Source: Streptomyces thermolilacinus SPC6 (GTDB taxonomy: Bacteria; Actinomycetota; Actinomycetes; Streptomycetales; Streptomycetaceae). From it: a stretch of DNA of 64,000 bases. The DNA is taken from contig NZ_ASHX02000001.1 in NCBI RefSeq assembly GCF_000478605.2, forward strand, positions 4,355,001 through 4,419,000, in the 5' to 3' direction. Position numbers and translations under genes: made by a program. Every line of letters starts with the position of its first letter. The first letter of the stretch is position 1. Of the stretch, positions 24,464 to 31,861 are shown in pieces. The notes below the pieces were generated by a model. It ran no database searches. It saw only the letters and a list, made by a program, of their open reading frames with translations, and was not told the DNA's origin.

Positions 24464-25377
24464 CCCAGCCGCAGCAGGCCGGCCCCGACCAGCTTGCCTT
24501 CCAGCAGTACCGCACCCTGCTCTTCTCCGTCGCCTACCGCATCCTCGGCACCGCCGCCGATGCCGAGGACGTGGTCCAGGATGCCTGGCTCAAGTGGTCG
24601 GCGGCCGACCGTTCCCACGTCGCCGACCCCAAGGCCTACCTGACCCGGATCGTCTCCAACCTGGCGATGGAGCGTCTTCGTTCGACCCGCCACCAGCGCG
24701 AGACCTACGTCGGGCCATGGCTCCCCGAGCCGATCCTCACCGGCCCGGACGCAGCTGACGGCGTCGCCACGACGGACTCGGTCTCCATGGCCCTGCTGGT
24801 TGTGCTGGAGACGCTGAGTCCCCTGGAGCGCGCGGTCTTCGTGCTGAAGGAGGTCTTCGCCTTCAGCTATGCGGAGATCGCGGAGGCGGTGGAACGCTCG
24901 GAGGCGGCGGTCCGGCAGGCCGCGCACCGCGCCCGCGAGCACGTCCAGGCCCGCCGGCCCCGTTTCACCGCGGACCGCGCCCGCCAACGCGACGTCACCG
25001 AGCGCTTCTTCGCGGCGACGGCGGGTGGGGACATCAACACCCTCATGGAGCTGCTCTCCCCGGACGTGACCCTGTGGACCGATGGCGGCGGCAAGGTCCG
25101 CCAGGCCCTCAAGCCGGTCGTCGGCCTGGAAACCGTGGCCCGTTGGTTCGCCGCGCTCGGCACCGCGACCTACCAGGGCATCGAGCCCGGGCAGATGCGG
25201 GCAGAGCTCACCTGGATCAACGGCGGCCCGGGCGTGGTCTTCCACGGCCCTGACCGCGTGGTCGCCACGCTGACCTTCGACTTCGATCCGGAAGGCCGCA
25301 TCTCGACCATCCACAACGTGGCCAACCCCGACAAGCTCCACGCAGTCGCCGACGGAACTCGGCACGAACTCTCCTGA
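24460..25377 (+). CDS. ECF41-family sigma factor with SnoaL-like regulatory tail
   Basis: A 305-residue RNA polymerase sigma factor. Region 2 spans about residues 12-78 (DAEDVVQDAWLKW), region 4 about 112-165 (LSPLERAVFVLKEVFAFSYAEIAE). The ECF41 hallmarks are all present: WLPEP in the linker at 87-91, DGGGK at 208-212 and NPDKL at 289-293 in the C-terminal SnoaL-like extension that regulates activity in place of an anti-sigma factor. The GTG at 24460 overlaps the oxidoreductase stop by four bases. It lies inside a transposon, so its regulon may be only its own operon or may reach host genes. Confidence 0.93.
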   Translation: MTQPQQAGPDQLAFQQYRTLLFSVAYRILGTAADAEDVVQDAWLKWSAADRSHVADPKAYLTRIVSNLAMERLRSTRHQRETYVGPWLPEPILTGPDAADGVATTDSVSMALLVVLETLSPLERAVFVLKEVFAFSYAEIAEAVERSEAAVRQAAHRAREHVQARRPRFTADRARQRDVTERFFAATAGGDINTLMELLSPDVTLWTDGGGKVRQALKPVVGLETVARWFAALGTATYQGIEPGQMRAELTWINGGPGVVFHGPDRVVATLTFDFDPEGRISTIHNVANPDKLHAVADGTRHELS

Positions 25378-25389
25378 ACCGCCTGATCG

Positions 25390-26685
25390 TTGTCGACGCC
25401 CTCCGGAATCACTGTGAGCGCCCGGGCCAGCTGCCCCAGCACAGCCCGGCCCCCAGTGGAAGCGGATGCGGCAGGCTGCGGCCGTCCTGATCCACTTCTT
25501 CTGAACGGCTCGCCTGCCTTGCCTGTTGCTGCCGCGCGCCCGATAGTCCTGACCGCCGCCGAGCGGCACCGGTTGAAGAAGGCGGCCCGGGGCCATAAGA
25601 CCGGTTACCGGGCCAGGCTGCGGGCGCAGATCGTCCTCCGGGCGGCTCGGGGTAGGTCCAACGCGCGGATCGCCGTTGAGGTGGGAGTGCACGTGGACAC
25701 CGTGCGCACGTGGCGGGGCCGGATCGCCGAGCTGGGCCTGCCGGGCCTGGCCGACCGCCAGCGCCCGGGGCGGCCCGCCACTTTCACCGCGTTGCAAGCT
25801 GCGCAGGTCAAGGCGCTGGCCTGCCAGCTTCCGGCCGAGGCCGGCGCGCCGCTGTCGCGCTGGTCGTGCCCGGAGCTGGCCCGCGAGGCCGTCGAGCGTG
25901 GCATCGCGCCCTTCCCGTCGACGTCCACCGTGCGCCGCTGGCTCGGCCAGGACGCGCTCAAGCCCTGGCAGCACCGTTCGTGGATCTTCATCACCGACCC
26001 GGACTTCCGGCCCAAGGCCGAGCGCGTGCTGGACCTGTATGCCCGCATTTGGGACGGCATCCCGCTCGGCGCGGACGAGTACGTGATCAGCGCGGACGAG
26101 AAGACCTCCATCCAGGCCCGCTGTCGCTGCCATCCCGCCCTGGCACCAGGCCAGGCGAGAGCGATGCGGGTGAATCACACCTACGGGCGCGGCGGCGCGC
26201 TGGCCTACCTGGCCGCCTACGACGTCCGCCAGGCCACAGTGTTCGGCTACTGCGAGCCGACCACCGGCATAGCCCCGTTCATGGCCCTGGTCGTCCAGGT
26301 GATGCGCCAGGAGCCCTGCGCGGGCGCGAAGCGCGTGTTTCGGGTCGTCGACAACGGCTCCTCCCACCGCGGCAACGCCGCAGCGGACCGCCTTGTGGCC
26401 GCGTTCCCGAACGCCGTGCTGGTCCACACTCCTGTGCTTGCCTCCTGGTTGAACCAGGTGGAGATCTTCTTCTCCATCGTGCAGCGCGAAGTCGTGGCGC
26501 CCAACGACTCCCCCGACCTTGCCCAGGTCGGGGACCGGCTCCGAGCCTTCGAAGACCGCTACAACGCCACGGCACAGCCGTTCCAGTGGAAGTTCGCCAC
26601 CTCCGACCTGGACGATCTGCTGGCCAGGCTCGACCGGCATACCGCCGATCACCCAGAGGAATCCTCCGTCGCGCTGGCAGCATGA
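25390..26685 (+). CDS. IS630-family DDE transposase
   Basis: A transposase of up to 431 residues. The N-terminal helix-turn-helix is RSNARIAVEVGVHVDTVRTWRGRI (helix-turn-helix then DRQRPGRPATF linker). The DDE residues are in ISADEKTSIQAR, RVVDNGSSH and HTPVLASWLNQVEIFFSI. The start is uncertain: TTG 25390, GTG 25414 or GTG 25456 are all possible, and recognisable family sequence begins at RPIVLTAAERHRLKKAARG (about 25540). It is 12 bases after the sigma gene, so it may be expressed from the same ECF41 promoter. The stop is just two bases from the right inverted repeat. Confidence 0.93.
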   Translation: MSTPSGITVSARASCPSTARPPVEADAAGCGRPDPLLLNGSPALPVAAARPIVLTAAERHRLKKAARGHKTGYRARLRAQIVLRAARGRSNARIAVEVGVHVDTVRTWRGRIAELGLPGLADRQRPGRPATFTALQAAQVKALACQLPAEAGAPLSRWSCPELAREAVERGIAPFPSTSTVRRWLGQDALKPWQHRSWIFITDPDFRPKAERVLDLYARIWDGIPLGADEYVISADEKTSIQARCRCHPALAPGQARAMRVNHTYGRGGALAYLAAYDVRQATVFGYCEPTTGIAPFMALVVQVMRQEPCAGAKRVFRVVDNGSSHRGNAAADRLVAAFPNAVLVHTPVLASWLNQVEIFFSIVQREVVAPNDSPDLAQVGDRLRAFEDRYNATAQPFQWKFATSDLDDLLARLDRHTADHPEESSVALAA

Positions 26686-26686
26686 C

Positions 26687-26717
26687 CAACCCTCGAAGGA
26701 CTTCCGGAGCCGACCAC
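26687..26717 (-). repeat. Right terminal inverted repeat
   Basis: Reverse complement starts GTGGTCGGCTCCGGAAGTCC and matches the left repeat at 29 of 31 positions. The next base begins the stop codon of the FHA gene. Confidence 0.9.
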
Positions 26718-28466
26718 TTAGCCGCGTACGACGGTGAGCGTCGTCCAGGCGCCCACGTGCACCCGGTCGCCGTCCTGGAGCGGTACCGGCACGTACGGCT
26801 GGATCGGCTCCTCGGCGCCGTTCATGGTCGTGCCGTTGGTGGAGCTCTGGTCCATCACGGCCCAGGAGCCGTCGGGCTGCCGCACGAACATGGCGTGCTG
26901 GTGCGACACCCCCGGGTCCTCCGGCGGCACCGACAGGTCGATGTCCGGCGACTCGCCCGTCGACTGCCGTCGACGGCCGACCGTCACCTGCTGCCCGGTC
27001 AGCTCCACGCGGCGCTCCGGGGAGTACGCGGGCAGGTTGAGGCTCGCCGCCTCGGGGCCGCTGCGCCGCATCATGGCCATGAAGTAGTCCCGGTCGGGAC
27101 GCACGACGACGGCCCACCCGGTGGGCGCGGCCGGCGCCTGCGGGGGCTGCGCCTGTCCCGTCGGGGCGTGCGGCCGGCCGGGCTGGTGGGGCTGGCCGGG
27201 CTGCGGCTGGCCGGTGGGCGGCTGCGGGTGGCCCTGCGGGGGCTGCGGCGCCTGGGGTGGCTGCGCCTGCGGAGGCCGAGGGGCCTGCGGGGGCTGGGGC
27301 GCGCGCGGTGCTTGCGGCTGGGCGTGCGGGGCCTGGGCCTGTGCCGGTGGGTGCGGCCGACTGTGCGGGGCACCCTGCGGGGGGTGTGCCTGGGACGGCG
27401 GCGGCAGCACCCAGTCGTCACCACCGGGCGCGCCGGGCTGCCGGAATGCCTGCGGCGGCGCCTGGCCGGGCGCGGGTTGGGCGGGGGCGGACTGAGCGGG
27501 GGCGGACTGGACGGGCGCACCGGCACCGGGTCCGGGCTGGTCACCGGGCCGGCTGCCGGACGGTCCCTGGCCGGGCGGTACGCCGTGGCCGGGCGCGCCA
27601 CCTGGGCCGCCCGGTGCCTGGCTCGGTGCGTTGCCGGGTGCGAACGGGCCGTCCGGGCGGGGGCCCGTGGGGTTCTGACCGGTCGGGGCGCCCGCGCCGG
27701 GACCGAACGGCGGGTTGCCCGGGTGAGGTCCCGGGGCGCCGGGTCCAGGAGCGGGGGCACCGTTCGGGCCGCCCGGGCGGCCGCCGAAGGAGGGAGCGCC
27801 CGGCCCGGCGTTCTGGCCGGGGACGGGGCCCTGGCCGGGGTGCGGGGGCTGGCCCGGGTTCGGAGCCTGGGCCTGGTTCGGGGGCTGGCCCGGGTTCGGG
27901 GGCTGCGGGCGGTTCGGGCCCGGGCCGCCGAACGGTGACGAGTCCTGGCCCGGAGCCGACGGGAAGCCCCGGTCGCCCTGCGGGCCCTGCGGACCGGACC
28001 GCGGCCCCTGCGGACCGGACTGCGTGCCCGGCTCAGGCGGCAGGGGCTCCGCCGGGCGGTTCACCTGCGACGGGCGGGAGCCCTGGTACTCGTACGGCTC
28101 CGGCGGGCGCGGCGCGGACGTGAAACCGGGCGGCAGGTTCAGCCCGCCGCCCGGCTTGGACGGGGGCGGCGGGGAGATCGGCGTGTACGAGGTGGCCGTG
28201 TTCGTCAGGAAGTTCCACCGGCACTCCTCGCAGTACGGCGCCATCGCCTCGCGCGGCGTACGGCACTGCGGGCACAGCTCCGTCTGCCGCGTGGCGTCCG
28301 GGTCACCGCCCGCGGGGCCGGACTGGCCGTACCCGGGAGCGGGCGGGGGCGGCGGGGGAGGAGGCGGCACGGCGCCCGCGGGCGCGCCCGCCCCGGCCAT
28401 GCGGTGGCCGCAGACCTCGCACCAGTCGTCGGCGCCCGACTGGTGTCCGTTCGGGCAGGTCGGCAT
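26718..28466 (-). CDS. FHA-domain protein with two zinc ribbons and a long Pro/Gly/Gln linker
   Basis: A 582-residue cytoplasmic phosphothreonine-binding protein. The first zinc ribbon is residues 4-19 (CPNGH, CEVC), the second about 64-79 (CPQC, CEEC). A disordered Pro/Gly/Gln/Ala-rich linker of about 350 residues follows. A C-terminal FHA domain occupies about 485-582, with GRR (phosphopeptide contact), SHQHA and SSTNGT. FHA proteins are the usual effectors of Ser/Thr kinases; in mycobacteria the FHA protein GarA is the PknG substrate. Here it is the last gene of the PknG-like operon and so the likely reader. The TAA stop is shared with the transposon target site. Confidence 0.88.
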   Translation of the reverse strand: MPTCPNGHQSGADDWCEVCGHRMAGAGAPAGAVPPPPPPPPPAPGYGQSGPAGGDPDATRQTELCPQCRTPREAMAPYCEECRWNFLTNTATSYTPISPPPPSKPGGGLNLPPGFTSAPRPPEPYEYQGSRPSQVNRPAEPLPPEPGTQSGPQGPRSGPQGPQGDRGFPSAPGQDSSPFGGPGPNRPQPPNPGQPPNQAQAPNPGQPPHPGQGPVPGQNAGPGAPSFGGRPGGPNGAPAPGPGAPGPHPGNPPFGPGAGAPTGQNPTGPRPDGPFAPGNAPSQAPGGPGGAPGHGVPPGQGPSGSRPGDQPGPGAGAPVQSAPAQSAPAQPAPGQAPPQAFRQPGAPGGDDWVLPPPSQAHPPQGAPHSRPHPPAQAQAPHAQPQAPRAPQPPQAPRPPQAQPPQAPQPPQGHPQPPTGQPQPGQPHQPGRPHAPTGQAQPPQAPAAPTGWAVVVRPDRDYFMAMMRRSGPEAASLNLPAYSPERRVELTGQQVTVGRRRQSTGESPDIDLSVPPEDPGVSHQHAMFVRQPDGSWAVMDQSSTNGTTMNGAEEPIQPYVPVPLQDGDRVHVGAWTTLTVVRG

Positions 28467-28511
28467 CTCGCCCCTTCCCCCTCTCCACGTCGGTCGCCGC
28501 TGCGACCGTCG

Positions 28512-30011
28512 TCACGGCTTCTTCAAGTGCGTCCGGTTCACCCGAACCGTCTTCGTGGACCGGGTCTCGAGCGTCATCTCGTCGGCGTCCGCGACCTTGG
28601 CCTTCAGTCGCACAGTACCCGCCGCCGCGTCCACGACGTCCACCACCTTCGAAAGGAGTTTCGTCGTATCCGTGTTCCCCGAGGTGGCCGCCAGCTGCAC
28701 CGCGCGCCCCAACCTGGCCGTCGCGCCGTACAGATCGCCCGACTTGCGGGCCTGGAGCCCCTGCTGGATGGCCCGGGCCAGCTCCGCCTGACCCGTGTAG
28801 TGCGCGACCCGCGGATGGATGGGCGCGGACGCCGCCGTGTCGGCCGTCCACACCGCCCGTACGAGCCCCTGCGCCAGGACCCGGAGCGGCCCCCCGGCCG
28901 GATCGGGCAACACCAGGGACACACGCGCGGCGAGCATCTCCCGGCCCAGGCCGGCCGGAGGCACCCGCACGCACAGGTGGTAGTCGCGGGACTCGTCGCC
29001 CCACGATCCCGTCGGGTAGTCCCCGGCGCGCGGCCCCGCCTCCGTACGGCGGCCCGTCAGGTCCTCCACGGACGGCGCGACCCGTCTCAGGAAGGCGACC
29101 TCCGCGCCCACGGGTGCCCACAGCCGCAGCGCGACGTCCGGGACCGCCTTGCCCATCGCGTGCTCCATCATCCGCGTGAAGTCCGCTGCGAGGCCCGCCG
29201 GATCGGCCACGATGTCGGCCGTGCCCAGCAGCGCCGAGGCGATGCCGGCGACCTCCCGCACCTCCCAGTCCGTGCCGACGCCCCGCGCGTCGCAGGTGAA
29301 CCGGCCCGCGCAGGTCTCCAGCGCGGCGCGCAGGTCGTGCGGCGCCTCGTGTTCGTTGCGCCCGTCCGTGAGGAGGACGCCATGCCGGATCGCGGCGCCC
29401 GAGGCCGCGAGCAGCCGCTCCGCGAGCCGCAGCCAGGTGCCGATGGCCGTGCCGCCGCCGGGCGTCAGGTGCCGTAGGGCCTCCTTCGCCTCCGCGCGCG
29501 TCCCCGGACCCGCGACGGCGAGGCGGCCGCCGCCCGGGTACACCTCACGGGCCACATGGGTACCGGCGACGACGGCGAAGCACACCCCGTCGCGGAGCGT
29601 GTCCAGCGCGGCGGCCGTGGCGTCACGAACGTGGCGCATCTTCGTCGGCGGGTACTCCATCGAACCGGAGCAGTCCACCATCAGCACGACGGCGGCGGTC
29701 CCCGGACCGGATGCGGCCGTCGCGCCGTCGTACGGTGCCCCGCCTTCGCCGGGCGCCGCGCGGCCGCCGTGTGCCGGGCCGCCGGGCGTCGTCGCAGGGC
29801 GGTCGCGCGCGGGGCCGTCGTGGGTCGGGGCGCGCTGGTGCGGTACGTGGTGGGCCGGTACGGCGGGCAGCGGTGCGCCGCCGGTCGTTCCGCCGCCCGT
29901 GGCCGTGACCGTCACGATGGCGTTCATCTCGTACCCGCCCTCCGGCAGGTACGCGTTCTGGTACACCTCCACCGAGAACCGCGGCACGCTGGACTTTGAG
30001 AAGTTCGCCAT
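28512..30011 (-). CDS. von Willebrand factor A domain protein of the kinase operon
   Basis: A 499-residue protein. A vWA domain begins near residue 105 with a complete MIDAS motif (VLMVDCSGSMEY), a downstream TPGGGTAIGTWL and VLLTDGRN. The N-terminus is a beta-rich segment (FSVEVYQNAYLPEGGYEMNAIVTVTATG) and a His/Pro-rich stretch, the C-terminus has helical repeats. There is no signal peptide. The ATG at 30011 has AGGAGCC upstream; longer frames overlap the PP2C gene. vWA proteins of this type act as scaffolds or substrate adaptors in kinase/phosphatase modules. It lies 101 bases after the PP2C gene and 45 before the FHA gene. Confidence 0.84.
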   Translation of the reverse strand: MANFSKSSVPRFSVEVYQNAYLPEGGYEMNAIVTVTATGGGTTGGAPLPAVPAHHVPHQRAPTHDGPARDRPATTPGGPAHGGRAAPGEGGAPYDGATAASGPGTAAVVLMVDCSGSMEYPPTKMRHVRDATAAALDTLRDGVCFAVVAGTHVAREVYPGGGRLAVAGPGTRAEAKEALRHLTPGGGTAIGTWLRLAERLLAASGAAIRHGVLLTDGRNEHEAPHDLRAALETCAGRFTCDARGVGTDWEVREVAGIASALLGTADIVADPAGLAADFTRMMEHAMGKAVPDVALRLWAPVGAEVAFLRRVAPSVEDLTGRRTEAGPRAGDYPTGSWGDESRDYHLCVRVPPAGLGREMLAARVSLVLPDPAGGPLRVLAQGLVRAVWTADTAASAPIHPRVAHYTGQAELARAIQQGLQARKSGDLYGATARLGRAVQLAATSGNTDTTKLLSKVVDVVDAAAGTVRLKAKVADADEMTLETRSTKTVRVNRTHLKKP

Positions 30012-30112
30012 CTGGTCGGCTCCTGGGCTCTTGGCTCTGGGCGCTGGCTCTGGGGCTTCGGGGCTCCTTGGTGCTCCACACGTCGGACGGTCGGCAGCGG
30101 GCGCCGCTCCGG

Positions 30113-31858
30113 TCAGGCCGGTGCCGCCCCCGGTACGGGTCCGGGCTCCCGCCCCGGCCCCGGTACGGCGAACGGCACCACCGCCACCGTCACGTTGTCG
30201 TGGCCGCCGCCGTCGAGGGCGTGGCCGACCAGGACGCGCGCGCAGTGCAGCGGGTGCTCGGCCGCGTCGGCGGGCAGGACGCGGGCCATGTCGTCGGCGG
30301 ACTCGGCGTAGTTCCACAGGCCGTCCGTGCAGACCACCACCACACCGGGGCGGTCAGGGCGGAACACGGCGGTGTGCGGCTCCAGTTCGTACGCGTCGGC
30401 GCCTAGCCAGCCGGTGATGGCGTGGGCGCGCTCGTCCGCGTACGCCTCGGCCTCGTTCATCAGCCCGGCGGCGACCATCTGCGCGGCCCACGAGTCGTCC
30501 TCGGTGAGCCGGGCCGCCGGGGCGGAGCGGTCGTCGGGCACCCAGTAGGCGCGGCTGTCGCCGACCCAGCCGACGACGAGGAGGCCGTTCGCGGTGACGG
30601 CGCCCACGACGGTGCAGGCGGGAGCGTTGCGGTGGCGGTGCGCGTCGTGCTCGGAACCGGCGCCGCCGTCGCCGGGCGGCTCATCCGCGAGCGCGTTGAC
30701 GGCGTCGGACGCGGCGACGATGGCGTCGTGCATCGCCTGCTGCGGGTTCGTACCGAGGGGAAGGCCGGCCCGCAGGGAGGCGTCGGCGGCGCGGGCGGCC
30801 GCGGCCGAGGCGTCGTCGGGGCGGGACGCGGAGGACACACCGTCGCAGACGATGGCGACGACGGCCGGGGAGCCGTCGGGGAGCGTGGCGTCCGACACGG
30901 CGAACGCGTCCTCGTTGCGGTGGTGCCGCAGCCCCCGGTCGCTGACGGCGGCGACGGCACGCCCCACTTCGCGCTCCATGTGATCCCGCTCCTGTGGCTG
31001 CTTGTGCCCGCAGTTCTCGCAGTACCCGTCCGCCGAGACCCGCCCGGCCCGGCAGGCCACGCAGCCGGTTACGCCGGTTTCGGCGATTGCGTCGGTTTCG
31101 CCCGGGGTGGTGGGGGCGGTGGCGTGCGTGGGGCCGGTGGCCTGGGGGGCGAGGCGCGGGTCGGGCGCGGCGAGCTCGAAGTCGCCCGTCCGGTCGTCGT
31201 ACCGCACGGGCGGCTCGGGCACGGGCCTGGTTGCCGAGGAGTGCTGCTCGGGTGGCGTGGCGGGCTGCTCGGGTGGCGTGCCGGATGCCGAGGCGGCGAC
31301 GGGCGGGGGTGTGGGTGCTAGCGGGGGTGCGGGCGGGCCCGCTTGGACGGCGGGTGCGGCGGGCGGCATGTGGGCGGCCGGGTCCATGGGTGTGTCCACC
31401 AGGGTGGGGGGCGGCGCGGCGGGTGCCGGGGGTACGCCGGGTGCCTGTGGTACGGCGCCGTGCCCGCCGTACGAGGGCGCGGGCGGCGGCACCGGGGCGG
31501 CCGCCGGGTACGCGGGGACGGCCGGGGGCGCCGGGGCAACCGGTGGCGCGGTGGGGGCCGGTGGCGCGGCGGGAGCCAGGGGCGCCGGTGGCGCGGCGGC
31601 CGGTGGCGCGGCGGCCGGTGGCGCGGCGGCCGGTGGCGCGGCGGCCGGTGGCGCGGCGGCCGGTGGCGCGGCGGGGTTCGGAGGCGGGGCAAAGGCCGGT
31701 GGCGGGGGGAGCGGGGTGGTCAGGGCGACCGTCGGGTGGTCCACGGAGGGCTCCGGTACGGCCGACAGGTCGTACCCGCACGCCCCGCAGAACCGGTCAC
31801 CCGGCTCCGGCGGCTCCGAGCAGCCGGGACAGGCCGACAGTTGACGCGTCTTCGACAT
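30113..31858 (-). CDS. PP2C-type Ser/Thr phosphatase with zinc ribbons and Ala/Pro tail
   Basis: A 581-residue phosphatase. A zinc ribbon lies at residues 9-28 (CPGC, CGAC), then a long Ala/Pro-rich linker, a second ribbon (VACRAG, YCENCG) near 265, and a PPM domain from about 290. PPM motifs are SDRGLRHHRNEDAF (metal Asp), VAIVCDGVSS (metal Asp), GWVGDSRAYWV, VVVCTDGLWNY and GHDNVTVAVV. It would dephosphorylate targets of the adjacent kinase using Mn or Mg. The linker DNA contains six exact 15-base tandem repeats. The start is three bases after the kinase stop, so the two enzymes are tightly co-expressed. Confidence 0.88.
   Translation of the reverse strand: MSKTRQLSACPGCSEPPEPGDRFCGACGYDLSAVPEPSVDHPTVALTTPLPPPPAFAPPPNPAAPPAAAPPAAAPPAAAPPAAAPPAAAPPAPLAPAAPPAPTAPPVAPAPPAVPAYPAAAPVPPPAPSYGGHGAVPQAPGVPPAPAAPPPTLVDTPMDPAAHMPPAAPAVQAGPPAPPLAPTPPPVAASASGTPPEQPATPPEQHSSATRPVPEPPVRYDDRTGDFELAAPDPRLAPQATGPTHATAPTTPGETDAIAETGVTGCVACRAGRVSADGYCENCGHKQPQERDHMEREVGRAVAAVSDRGLRHHRNEDAFAVSDATLPDGSPAVVAIVCDGVSSASRPDDASAAAARAADASLRAGLPLGTNPQQAMHDAIVAASDAVNALADEPPGDGGAGSEHDAHRHRNAPACTVVGAVTANGLLVVGWVGDSRAYWVPDDRSAPAARLTEDDSWAAQMVAAGLMNEAEAYADERAHAITGWLGADAYELEPHTAVFRPDRPGVVVVCTDGLWNYAESADDMARVLPADAAEHPLHCARVLVGHALDGGGHDNVTVAVVPFAVPGPGREPGPVPGAAPA
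31584..31673. repeat. Six perfect 15-bp tandem repeats inside the phosphatase gene
   Basis: GCCGGTGGCGCGGCG repeated six times in frame. It encodes PPAAA units in the linker between the two zinc ribbons. A multiple of three keeps the frame when copies are lost or gained, so linker length can vary by slippage. Confidence 0.85.
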
Positions 31859-31861
31859 CGC

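Larger units (their letters stand above)
22840..26717. mobile_element. IS630-type transposon carrying an oxidoreductase and an ECF41 sigma factor
   Basis: Flanked by 31-base inverted repeats matching at 29 positions, each starting GTGGTCGGCTCC. It contains an oxidoreductase, an ECF41 sigma gene and, last, a DDE transposase, all in one direction. A plain IS630 element is about 1.2 kb; this one is 3.9 kb, so the first two genes are passengers. Both flanks read CTTAG, consistent with a TA, TTA or longer target duplication; the palindromic site prevents choosing. The repeats are close to identical, so the insertion is probably recent. Confidence 0.85.

Noticed and set aside
26718-28466. Truncation of the FHA gene by the transposon
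   Set aside because: The FHA fold is complete and its stop codon is the duplicated target, so no residue appears to be lost.
31584-31673. CRISPR-like array
   Set aside because: The units are 15 bases with no spacers and encode in-frame PPAAA repeats. No cas gene is present.
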